Source: a virus
Virus record (IMG/VR): IMGVR_UViG_3300030060_002960
Location: 5,819 to 52,831 of that record
Strand: one strand, 5' to 3'
Length of the DNA: 47,013 nucleotides
Positions 39,727 through 47,013 of this stretch are shown piece after piece. The notes under the pieces were generated by a model. It searched no databases and was not told where the DNA came from. It saw nothing but the letters and a program-made list of their open reading frames with translations. Each line of letters opens with the position of its first letter. The first letter of the stretch is position 1. The position numbers and the translations under genes are program-made.

Positions 39727-41069
39727 TTTTAGAAAGTTTAAGTGAAGACGCGATCCACGCGTCACTAAAAGACGAACTCTCATACATAGAGGATGAGCGC
39801 ACACGAGAACGTGACTTCATGCTTGATTTTTATGAGGGGATCAATATTGATCATTACGTAGGCGACTATTTTAGCCGCGAAACACTAAAACAAGTTCCTA
39901 TTATGCAAGGTAACATTACAAAGCGTGTCGCTTCATTAGTTGCCATGACGTATATGCGTTCACCAAGATTACGTGTGAACGATAGATATAAAGAATTAGT
40001 AGATATGTCTAATCTACAAGCTCAACGACGGCTGGTTGAGCGCCTAACATTTTTACTCGGAACAATGGCGTTTAGATCGTACTGGGATGAAAACGTAGGT
40101 AAGATAAAGTATCAAACACTAAGCCACTTTACACCGCTATTTTTAGCGGGCGATAACCGCGATGAACCAGTTGGAGTAATGTACCCGATTGAATACCAAG
40201 GTAATGCACGCGTGGAGACTCCAGTTCACGCGGTTTGGACCAAAGATACTCCAGATACACAAGGTATGCATTACCTAGTGGACCAACATGGAGATAAAAT
40301 ATCTGTTAATGATCAAGATCGCAATCCTTATGGTGTATTGCCGATTACCTTTTGCCATCGCTATCCACCCATACGTGACTTTTACTCTGGATCTGGAGCT
40401 ATGGATGTCGTTACATGTGATTTAGCTACCTCTGTGGCCATGCATGAACTGCAACTCTGTACCAGATATGGCGCGATGGGGATCAAGTATCTTACGAATA
40501 TCGACGATCCATCTCGCGTAGAAATCGGCGTTGATAAATTATTATACCTTCCGCAAGATTCGGATCTAAGAGTTACAAGTCCCGGTGGTTCTCTTGTGGA
40601 AATCATTGACAGCATCCGATTCTTTGTAGAGTCCACATTGAACAACAATCATATCCGTGCAAAATATGCCCGTTCCGATTCTGGGAATGCGCCGTCCGCG
40701 GCAAGTTTGTCTATTTTGGAAATGGAAAATATGAACAATCGCACTGCAATGACAGAAGATACATGGCGGCCTTGGGAGCATCGTAGGTACGAAGTAGACC
40801 GCAGAATTTTACAAGTAGAAGCCAATGCCGACCCCGGACCAGACTACTCTGTGGATTTCTTAGAGCCTAATTATGCTCTCACTCCAGAATCAGAGATTGC
40901 ACTATGGTCATTTTATTTTGACCGGGGATTAGCTACTGAGGAATCTTGGTACCTATATAAAAATCCCGATGCTTCGCCAGAAGAGATAGCCAAGTTTCGT
41001 GAGCAACAAGAAGCGAAGCAAGAAGACCAGACCCCACAAAATCGTCTACTAAATAGACTACAGAGCTAA
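39720..41069 (+). CDS. Portal protein
   Basis: 449 residues from TTG 39720, overlapping the terminase stop. N-terminal helical region (EDERTRERDFMLDFYEGINI), a beta-rich middle (IKYQTLSHFTPLFLAGDNRD) and a long helical C-terminus ending in Gln/Glu-rich sequence. Position between TerL and the MuF-like gene is the usual portal place. It would form the dodecameric DNA channel at the head vertex. Confidence 0.8.
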   Translation: MVILESLSEDAIHASLKDELSYIEDERTRERDFMLDFYEGINIDHYVGDYFSRETLKQVPIMQGNITKRVASLVAMTYMRSPRLRVNDRYKELVDMSNLQAQRRLVERLTFLLGTMAFRSYWDENVGKIKYQTLSHFTPLFLAGDNRDEPVGVMYPIEYQGNARVETPVHAVWTKDTPDTQGMHYLVDQHGDKISVNDQDRNPYGVLPITFCHRYPPIRDFYSGSGAMDVVTCDLATSVAMHELQLCTRYGAMGIKYLTNIDDPSRVEIGVDKLLYLPQDSDLRVTSPGGSLVEIIDSIRFFVESTLNNNHIRAKYARSDSGNAPSAASLSILEMENMNNRTAMTEDTWRPWEHRRYEVDRRILQVEANADPGPDYSVDFLEPNYALTPESEIALWSFYFDRGLATEESWYLYKNPDASPEEIAKFREQQEAKQEDQTPQNRLLNRLQS

Positions 41070-41070
41070 T

Positions 41071-41853
41071 ATGGCCGTCCTAGACGACGCTTCATCTAGC
41101 TATCTAAAATCATTGGAGGTTGCAGAAGATGAATTCATTCAAGATGTCAAACAAATGGAAGAGGATGGTTTATCTGGAGATGAAATACTGGCAGCTCTCG
41201 CTGCGCTTAATGTTGCGACCTACTTTGTTGAAGATCTGGGTATGGCTTCCGCTATCAACACCCAGATGGATTTCACGGAATCTCTTCTTGATGATTTGCC
41301 GTTTTTTGGGTCTGTCACGGAAAACCAACTCGTGGCTTTACAGAATGTACAACGATCCTCAATGGTCAAATACACGGAACACTTAGGAGAGTTGGTCCGG
41401 CAAGAAATCATTACTGGCACACAACTTGGCTTAGATGCTGATGGTATAAAAGATCGATTAGCTCGCTCCGTAAATGTGAGTCGCATCGACAATGTAATTG
41501 AAACAGCGATGACAAATTATCAGCAGCAAGTTGTTTACGCAATGGCCGGTGAATTGTCGGAAGATCAAGAATATTATTACGAAGGTCCGTTGGATAATAA
41601 AACACGGCCTGTATGTCGAGAAATACTAGCAACCCAGCCATTTACCCGCCAAGAATTAGAATCGCGTTTTCCGGGTGCATTTACCGATAGGGGTGGCTAT
41701 AACTGTAGACACCTTATCATCCCAGTGTCGTCGAATGAAGAATATAAAAAGACTCGTGGTGCAGCGCAGAAAGAAATTGCTGATCTCAAAAAGTCAGGTA
41801 AATACAGGAAGCCAGAAACATTAAAGCAATATTATGAGCGTATTCAAAATTAA
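41071..41853 (+). CDS. MuF-like minor head protein
   Basis: 260 residues, one base after the portal gene. The C-terminal domain has the MuF signature: EGPLDNKTRPVCREI, then FPGAFTDRGGYNCRHLIIPV. The N-terminal 150 residues are helical. Minor capsid proteins of this type bind the portal and are often ejected with DNA. It overlaps the next gene by 20 bases. Confidence 0.75.
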   Translation: MAVLDDASSSYLKSLEVAEDEFIQDVKQMEEDGLSGDEILAALAALNVATYFVEDLGMASAINTQMDFTESLLDDLPFFGSVTENQLVALQNVQRSSMVKYTEHLGELVRQEIITGTQLGLDADGIKDRLARSVNVSRIDNVIETAMTNYQQQVVYAMAGELSEDQEYYYEGPLDNKTRPVCREILATQPFTRQELESRFPGAFTDRGGYNCRHLIIPVSSNEEYKKTRGAAQKEIADLKKSGKYRKPETLKQYYERIQN

Positions 41854-42358
41854 AGAAATGATGGAGTTTACTCCTTCCAACCTAAAAAAGTTTGGTAAGG
41901 ACATAGCGCTTACGCATATATCACAATCAAAAGATGGCATTGATGCGGATGGAGAGCAATTTAAAGCATACGAACCATCATATGCAGCTCGTAAAGGCGC
42001 CCGAAAAGCGGCAAAAAACCAGTTTAGCACAACAACCAACCCACCAGATTTAACGCTTACTAACAGCATGTTTAAAGAGTTTAAACTAATTAAAACTAGC
42101 GTAGGTGACGAATTATCTATTGATTATGGCATCACAAACCCACAACAAGCAAAAAAAATGAATGCGTTACGTCTTGGTCGCTTTGGTAAACCAAGTAAGC
42201 GTGGAAAAGTAACGATTAGAAAAGATAAGTCAAGAGTAATAGCAAAAAATCAAAAGCTGGGTCCAGAGGTGGAGGATGCCATTGCGTTTAACTTTGCAAA
42301 AAATATTGAAAAGAATTTAAGAAGACTTACAAACCGACCAACGATCATACGAATGTAA
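41834..42358 (+). CDS. Virion morphogenesis / gp10-like head protein
   Basis: 174 residues. Basic helical protein with DGEQFKAYEPSYAARKG, then LTLTNSMFKEFKLI, in the style of phage virion morphogenesis or HK97 gp10-like proteins. It overlaps the MuF-like gene and is followed by the scaffold gene. The exact role (tail completion or head assembly) is not settled. Confidence 0.5.
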   Translation: MSVFKIKEMMEFTPSNLKKFGKDIALTHISQSKDGIDADGEQFKAYEPSYAARKGARKAAKNQFSTTTNPPDLTLTNSMFKEFKLIKTSVGDELSIDYGITNPQQAKKMNALRLGRFGKPSKRGKVTIRKDKSRVIAKNQKLGPEVEDAIAFNFAKNIEKNLRRLTNRPTIIRM

Positions 42359-42370
42359 AAAGGAGGACAG

Positions 42371-42958
42371 ATGTCCGAAGAAGCAACCGTACAAACGGAA
42401 GCACCGCAGCCAGCGGAAGGTACTGAGCGACCACCAATAGAAAAAGCCGTTGCTCAAGAGGTGGCCCCTCAAAGCCAAGAACCAGCTGAAGAAACAAACT
42501 CCGAAGTTAATCAGTTGATAGCAGATGCTAAAAAATACAGAAAGAGGAGTCAAAACGTAGAAGCAGAGCTTGCACAGCTGCAAAAACAAATTGCTAGTGA
42601 TCGTGAAAAGCAATTAGAAGAGCAACAGCAATGGCAGCAACTTGCAGAAGAGCGTCAAGCTCGCATACAAGAGCTGGAACCTATTGTTGAGCAAGCCAGA
42701 TCTGAGGAATCGCAAATGCGTGAACAGATTCTTTCTACGTTAAGCGAAGAGGACCGTGAAACTTTTGGTGATTTACCGATGCCAAAGTTGCGCGCTCTTG
42801 CATCAAAATTAAATAATAATGAACAACGATTAGCGGTTGCATCTAATCCAGCTGTTCCAGCAAAAGAAAAGTTAAAAGACTGGACCAAAATGGATAAAAG
42901 TGAACGTGCTAAGAATTGGACGTCCATCGTAAACATGTACGCTAATCGCAAAAAATAA
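42371..42958 (+). CDS. Scaffolding protein
   Basis: 195 residues after AAAGGAGGAC. The first 60 residues are low-complexity Glu/Pro/Gln, followed by a long Gln/Glu coiled coil (VEAELAQLQKQIASDREKQL to about residue 120) and a basic C-terminus, the usual form of scaffolds that bind the capsid protein with their positive tail. Directly upstream of the capsid gene. Confidence 0.75.
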   Translation: MSEEATVQTEAPQPAEGTERPPIEKAVAQEVAPQSQEPAEETNSEVNQLIADAKKYRKRSQNVEAELAQLQKQIASDREKQLEEQQQWQQLAEERQARIQELEPIVEQARSEESQMREQILSTLSEEDRETFGDLPMPKLRALASKLNNNEQRLAVASNPAVPAKEKLKDWTKMDKSERAKNWTSIVNMYANRKK

Positions 42959-42969
42959 AGGAGCCTAAA

Positions 42970-43863
42970 ATGGCTTATACCGCTTTTGCTGGTGACGCTA
43001 CACAAGGTACTGGATCACACTTAGACAAGATGATACCAGAGCTATGGTCGGAGGCCATCATGCGTTATTTCGATAAACAGCTAGTTATGCGACCATTTTT
43101 TGATGACTACTCAAGTCTTGTGCAAGGAAAAGGAGATGTTATTCATCTTCCATCTATACAGGAAGTAGCTGTTGGAGATAAGACCGCTAACGAAGGTGTT
43201 ACTTACAGCGTAAACACTGAAACAGAAATTCAAATCTCAATTAATAAACACAAATTCAGCGCTAAACTTTTCGAGGATATAGCTCTCATTCAATCCAATG
43301 AGCAGCTTTTTGACAAGTATGCTGCTTCTATGGCTTATGGTCTTGCTAAGGCTGTAGATAGTGATATTATTACTGAGCTGAATTCTCTTGGAACAACACA
43401 AGCATTAGCAGCAGATAACACGTTATCAAATGCTGATGTGGAAACCGCCCTTGGCACACTGATGAATAACGATATACCAAAGGAAGAATGTGCTTTCTTT
43501 GTAAATCCATTGGTGTACGCTGACTTACTAAACTCACGCTCATTTAATGTGGGTGGCGGTAATGTCGGTGGTGCTGGTGCAACTGGTATTGGATTTGGTG
43601 GTGACATCTCTGGAAACTTTCCATCTCTTTTTGGAATTCCAGTATTTCAAACATCATTGATTGCTAGTGCTTTAGGCGCTGGTACTCATGCTGGATACTT
43701 AGCTCATCGCTCGTCGGTGGCTGTAGCTGTGCAGCAAGACATTAGAATGCAGAGTGAATATTCTGTTGATTACTTAGGCACTAAGGTAGTTGCCGACGTG
43801 ATTTACGGAGTAAAAGTAACTACTGCAAACCAAGTCAAAGGAATTGAGCTACTCAATCCGTAA
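42970..43863 (+). CDS. Major capsid protein (HK97-like)
   Basis: 297 residues with a strong AAAGGAG site. Features of the HK97 fold as seen in sequence: IPELWSEAIMRYFDKQLVM at the N-terminus, IHLPSIQEVAVGDKTANEGV, an E-loop-like beta hairpin region, ECAFFVNPLVYADLL and a C-terminal DYLGTKVVADVIYGVKVTT. No large N-terminal delta domain, consistent with a separate scaffold. It forms the icosahedral shell. Assigned from sequence style plus its position after the scaffold. Confidence 0.8.
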   Translation: MAYTAFAGDATQGTGSHLDKMIPELWSEAIMRYFDKQLVMRPFFDDYSSLVQGKGDVIHLPSIQEVAVGDKTANEGVTYSVNTETEIQISINKHKFSAKLFEDIALIQSNEQLFDKYAASMAYGLAKAVDSDIITELNSLGTTQALAADNTLSNADVETALGTLMNNDIPKEECAFFVNPLVYADLLNSRSFNVGGGNVGGAGATGIGFGGDISGNFPSLFGIPVFQTSLIASALGAGTHAGYLAHRSSVAVAVQQDIRMQSEYSVDYLGTKVVADVIYGVKVTTANQVKGIELLNP

Positions 43864-43878
43864 GCTAGGAACAATGTG

Positions 43879-43907
43879 CAATGGGCGGTGTTTGTCATCG
43901 CCCATTG
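43879..43907. other. Strong hairpin after the capsid gene
   Basis: CAATGGGCG (43879-43887) pairs with CGCCCATTG (43899-43907) across an 11-base loop. No T-run follows, so it is probably an mRNA processing or stability element rather than a full terminator; such a hairpin can keep capsid mRNA abundant. Confidence 0.55.
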
Positions 43908-43925
43908 TATAATATAGAGGATATT

Positions 43926-44087
43926 ATGATAGTATTACGAAAAGAAAACCATTACTGCCATGCTCACTCAAGAGAAAAGGCGCAAGAGCTTGTTAATGAC
44001 GGATATGAAGTCATCAAAAACAAATTAGGCGGTCCAAAAATTGTAAAAGAGCAGCCAAAGAAAAAGGCGACAAAAAAGAAAAAATAG
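43926..44087 (+). CDS. Small Lys-rich protein
   Basis: 53 residues from ATG 43926 (AGAGGATATT upstream). IVLRKENHYCHAHSREKAQE, then a very basic tail, KKKATKKKK. Placed between capsid and pre-fibre genes; might be a head decoration or DNA-binding protein. No family recognised. Confidence 0.5.
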   Translation: MIVLRKENHYCHAHSREKAQELVNDGYEVIKNKLGGPKIVKEQPKKKATKKKK

Positions 44088-44143
44088 TTTTTACGTCAGG
44101 CTCGTTCACGGTTTACCATTAACCTTAGAGATTAGGAGAATCA

Positions 44144-44428
44144 ATGGCAACATCAAACCTACATAGGTATACTGGTCAAGAAGCTCTAAACAGGCTTGGC
44201 GGCGGTGGATACGATTACGTCACCGACGCAACAGTAAACTCACACGTCTACGTTGCAATACAAGCATTATCAGTTGATTGTGTTATATCTGCAACATCAT
44301 CCGACACAGATATTTGGGACACCTTATCAAGTGTTACCATCAAAGCCGGTCAAACTATTTACGGAGAATGGACTTCCGTTACGGTTGCGAGCGGCGATTT
44401 TGCAATAGTTTACAGGAGGTCAAGCTAA
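44144..44428 (+). CDS. Small virion protein upstream of the fibre cassette
   Basis: 94 residues after TTAGGAGAATCA. Beta-rich: YDYVTDATVNSHVYVAIQAL, then TIKAGQTIYGEWTSVTVASG and DFAIVYRRS. Small proteins with this strand pattern are frequent after marine phage capsid genes; a decoration or fibre-base role is inferred. Stop overlaps the next ATG (TAATG). Confidence 0.55.
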   Translation: MATSNLHRYTGQEALNRLGGGGYDYVTDATVNSHVYVAIQALSVDCVISATSSDTDIWDTLSSVTIKAGQTIYGEWTSVTVASGDFAIVYRRSS

Positions 44429-44772
44429 TGGCTGATTTACATAAAAGATCCGTACAAGAAGCATTAAACGTCACCGTTGGTGGTGGATGGAGCGTGCAGA
44501 CCGCTTTGACAGCGGGATCAGAAGCAGATGTAACTAATACAATTCATAAACAGTTGGCAACGATGACCAGTACTATTGGCGTGCATTCAGCAGTAGAGAT
44601 TTATTTTAGTTTTGCAACAAGCGAAGTAGATATCGATAAGAGCAAAGATTTGATTATTCCAAAAAATACTATGATCTATCTCACAGTACCTCGTGGATTA
44701 GGCAATACTGTGTACTTCTCTATATTAAGTACATCCACGACTACTGGCGCAGTAAGGTTAGTGGAGATTTAA
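44428..44772 (+). CDS. Short pre-fibre virion protein (paralogue of the 9481-9846 gene)
   Basis: 114 residues from ATG 44428, coupled to the preceding stop. LHKRSVQEALNVTVGGGWSV, a central DLIIPKNTMIYLTVPRG region and a final AVRLVEI resemble the left-hand pre-fibre gene (DVIIPAQTLMSIRVPNG and SLRLVEV). Both are followed after one base by a fibre starting ATGTTT. A fibre-adaptor or decoration function is inferred. Confidence 0.6.
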   Translation: MADLHKRSVQEALNVTVGGGWSVQTALTAGSEADVTNTIHKQLATMTSTIGVHSAVEIYFSFATSEVDIDKSKDLIIPKNTMIYLTVPRGLGNTVYFSILSTSTTTGAVRLVEI

Positions 44773-44773
44773 T

Positions 44774-47013
44774 ATGTTTAATTCAATGGGGTCATCCAAT
44801 CCGCAAGACCTTGGTAATGGCGGAGAAATATCTGGAGACTTAACCGTAACCGGAAGTCTGAACGTAGGCGGTTCAATTGGCTTAACGCTATCAGAAGTAA
44901 TACAAGGCACATCAACAATAGATGTCGACTCAACAACAGCATTAGTGGTACGCAAGGATGGTGCATCTGGTGATGTATTTGTTGTAGATACAACTAATTC
45001 AGCGGTTGAGGTTGGTGGTCATTTAACCTTACCAGATGCAAGTGGTTCTGGTGGTGTTTTAAAACTTGGTGCGAGTGAAGATATTCAAATATATCACGAT
45101 GGTAGCAATTCATATCTTGACCATCTAAATACTGGTAACTTAAACATAAGAAGTTTAAGGCACGGAGGTGATATAAAATTTCATACTGAAGCAAGTGATG
45201 GCACTCAACATTCAATATTAACTCTTGCTAATGATAGTTTGGCTACGTTTTCTGGAAATGTTGGTATAGGCGTATCACCTTCAAGCAAACTCCACATTAA
45301 TGTTGGTACTAACCAAAATCTTGAAGTAACAACTGTTAGTTCTAAATTACACTTAATGGGTACTAACGATGCAAGAAATGCCAATATCCCACTTACTCTT
45401 GGTTTTACAGAGTATGATTTTGAAGGAGCAAGTGGCTCTACAATAAGGCTTAAATCTACTAATTCAAACATAACTGGTGCTGAACTTGTTGGAAAACTTG
45501 AAGCATATATATCTGATGCAAGTGGAAACTTACCGGGTGTAGCTGGTTCTATTGATTGGACAACAAGCGGTTCAATAGATGGTGGATCAACAAAAGGCAC
45601 AACTTTAACTTTAAAAAACTATCTTGAATCTGCTGGTTTACAAACTGTTCTCACAATAGACAAAGATAAAATGGCTACTTTTTCTGGTATTATTTCTCTT
45701 CCAGATGGTTCTGCTTCTGCTCCATCATTAACAAATACTGGCGATACTGATACAGGTTTATTTTTCTTAGCCGGTAACACGATAGCATTTACTACAGGTG
45801 GAACACAAAGAGGTTATTTTAGTGGTAGTGGAAACATTGAATGGTCTAATGGTGACCTTAGTATTGGCAATATAGTAGCATCTGGTGATGTAAGCCTTGA
45901 TTCTGCACTTACTTTAGGAGTGGGTGGATTAACTAATGGAAAAATAAACACGCCAGAAGCAATGTATTTCAACATTGATAGTGACAACAGTCAAACTGAT
46001 ACAGAGTTTGTATGGGGTTGCAATAGAACAGCAGATAGTGGTGGTTCTGAATTAATGAGATTGACAGAGTCGGGGAATCTTGGTATAGGAACGGCACAAT
46101 TTGGTAAGACTCACTTAGATGTGCAAAGCTATCAAGCTGATGGAATCACCATTGGTGCTGATAATGATGCTAACAGGACAAGAACAAATAGCACTTCTAA
46201 GAGTGGTGGCATTACTGGTGTTCATTATACCAATGCAGAAGAAAGCATAAGATTAATTGGATATTCTTCTTCATCTTCAGATAATACACTTCTTCTTGGT
46301 GGTGGTAATGGTGATTGGAACTCAGCAACTGTTATAAACTTTTATGTTGGTGCAAATACTACAACTACTACTGGTGATTTAAAATTTAAACTTGACTCTA
46401 ACTCTGTTATCTCACTCTCTAATAATGATGGTGGAAACACAGGCAATACAATATTTGGACATACTGCTTGGCAACAGTCAGGTAATGTAGGAGCTGATTA
46501 CAACACAATTTTTGGTCAAGAAGCAATGGGTTCTGGTAATATTAGTTCAGCAGAGCGTAATACTGGAATTGGAATGGCTGTTATGAGGAGCATTACTACT
46601 GGTGATTCCAACGTAGCTGTGGGAGCAGATTGTCTTTACGCTTTAACTACAGGAAGTTCAAACATTGCAGTTGGGCGAGATTCATTTAAAAGTGCCTCAT
46701 TTGGTGAAACTGGAAATGTGGCTATTGGACATTCAGCAATGTCAAGTTTAAACGAAGGTTCTATAGGTACTGCTGATAACAATATCGCAATCGGGCAACA
46801 AGCCTTACTTGGTGGAGCATTTGCTGGTAATCCTAAAGTCGTAAATGATAATATTGCTATTGGAGCCTTTGCATTGGATGCTACATCTGACAATTCTCAA
46901 ACAGGTACGATTGCTATCGGAAGAGATGCACTTGGGGCGTTGACCTCTGGTGCAAGGAACACAGCAGTTGGATACCAAGCAATGGATGAATTGACTGTGG
47001 GTGAAGACAATGT
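44774..47013 (+). CDS. Long tail fibre / trimeric adhesin (3' truncated at the window edge)
   Basis: 746 complete codons with no stop, running off the right edge. N-terminus: GGEISGDLTVTGSLNVGG shaft repeat; residues about 540-746 are YadA-head-like repeats (GNTIFG, NVAVGA, NIAVGR, NVAIGH, NIAIGQ). The last 77 bases equal 11966-12042. Joined there, the frame would continue to 13054 and give about 1083 residues, almost the same length as the other fibre (1068). Likely the receptor-binding fibre of the siphovirus. Confidence 0.8.
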   Translation, partial: MFNSMGSSNPQDLGNGGEISGDLTVTGSLNVGGSIGLTLSEVIQGTSTIDVDSTTALVVRKDGASGDVFVVDTTNSAVEVGGHLTLPDASGSGGVLKLGASEDIQIYHDGSNSYLDHLNTGNLNIRSLRHGGDIKFHTEASDGTQHSILTLANDSLATFSGNVGIGVSPSSKLHINVGTNQNLEVTTVSSKLHLMGTNDARNANIPLTLGFTEYDFEGASGSTIRLKSTNSNITGAELVGKLEAYISDASGNLPGVAGSIDWTTSGSIDGGSTKGTTLTLKNYLESAGLQTVLTIDKDKMATFSGIISLPDGSASAPSLTNTGDTDTGLFFLAGNTIAFTTGGTQRGYFSGSGNIEWSNGDLSIGNIVASGDVSLDSALTLGVGGLTNGKINTPEAMYFNIDSDNSQTDTEFVWGCNRTADSGGSELMRLTESGNLGIGTAQFGKTHLDVQSYQADGITIGADNDANRTRTNSTSKSGGITGVHYTNAEESIRLIGYSSSSSDNTLLLGGGNGDWNSATVINFYVGANTTTTTGDLKFKLDSNSVISLSNNDGGNTGNTIFGHTAWQQSGNVGADYNTIFGQEAMGSGNISSAERNTGIGMAVMRSITTGDSNVAVGADCLYALTTGSSNIAVGRDSFKSASFGETGNVAIGHSAMSSLNEGSIGTADNNIAIGQQALLGGAFAGNPKVVNDNIAIGAFALDATSDNSQTGTIAIGRDALGALTSGARNTAVGYQAMDELTVGEDN
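46937..47013 (+). repeat. 77-bp exact repeat, right copy (ends at window edge)
   Basis: Identical to 11966-12042 over its whole length and in the same codon phase (offset 2163 from the ATG at 44774, a multiple of three, versus 2118 from the ATG at 9848). The window stops at the last matching base. Most likely an assembly-graph junction. Confidence 0.95.

Overview
The window is double-stranded DNA phage sequence: dense, mostly co-oriented genes with ATGA/TAATG start-stop overlaps, a head-tail structural block, an integrase/repressor switch and a replication block. No host genes, rRNA or CRISPR array are visible. The host cannot be named from this sequence; low G+C, heavy use of AGA codons in the left part and the types of small proteins suggest an AT-rich, probably aquatic bacterial host (inference).

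It reads as two pieces joined inside a tail-fibre gene. Piece B (1 to about 11965) is very AT-rich, contains no GATC at all, and carries a fibre-like gene, several virion proteins, a 1851-residue internal virion protein with lysozyme-like motifs, and a two-gene fibre cassette (9481-13054). Piece A (about 11966-47013) is a temperate siphovirus. The last 77 bases (46937-47013) match 11966-12042 exactly and in the same reading frame. Joining the right end to 12043 closes piece A into a 34,971 bp circle with one intact fibre gene of about 1083 residues. The simplest reading is that A is a complete circular or terminally redundant genome and B was attached through a shared 77-mer during assembly. 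One phage carrying two fibre cassettes is the alternative.

Piece A, in order. 13088-16447: small genes, including membrane/coiled-coil (probably lysis) proteins, a run of five tiny very basic proteins, and a lysozyme-like enzyme. 16622-25315: connector, tail terminator, major tail protein, tail chaperones with a classic A_AAA_AAG -1 frameshift site, tape measure and distal tail proteins. 25316-28530: lysogeny region, with a tRNA-3'-half-like attP candidate flanked by TGTGGAAAA repeat pairs, tyrosine integrase and repressor on the minus strand, and a Cro-like gene divergent from the repressor. 28531-34396: early and replication genes (SSB-like, four PD-(D/E)XK-type nucleases, TOPRIM primase fused to a RecA-type helicase). 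34397-35153: phased A-tract/T-tract inverted repeats, palindromes and a terminator, a candidate origin. 35267-37417: a G+C-richer minus-strand pair (a GP88-like Cys-rich protein and a protein with an internal duplication) with its own TTGACA promoter. 37766-44772: HTH regulator, small and large terminase, portal, MuF-like protein, scaffold, capsid and pre-fibre genes. 44774-end: fibre, open at the window edge.

A shared 10-bp element, AGCTACACAT, lies in three copies at the Cro-like promoter, one at the minus-strand island promoter and one just upstream of the terminase operon. One repressor may therefore control all three transcription units.
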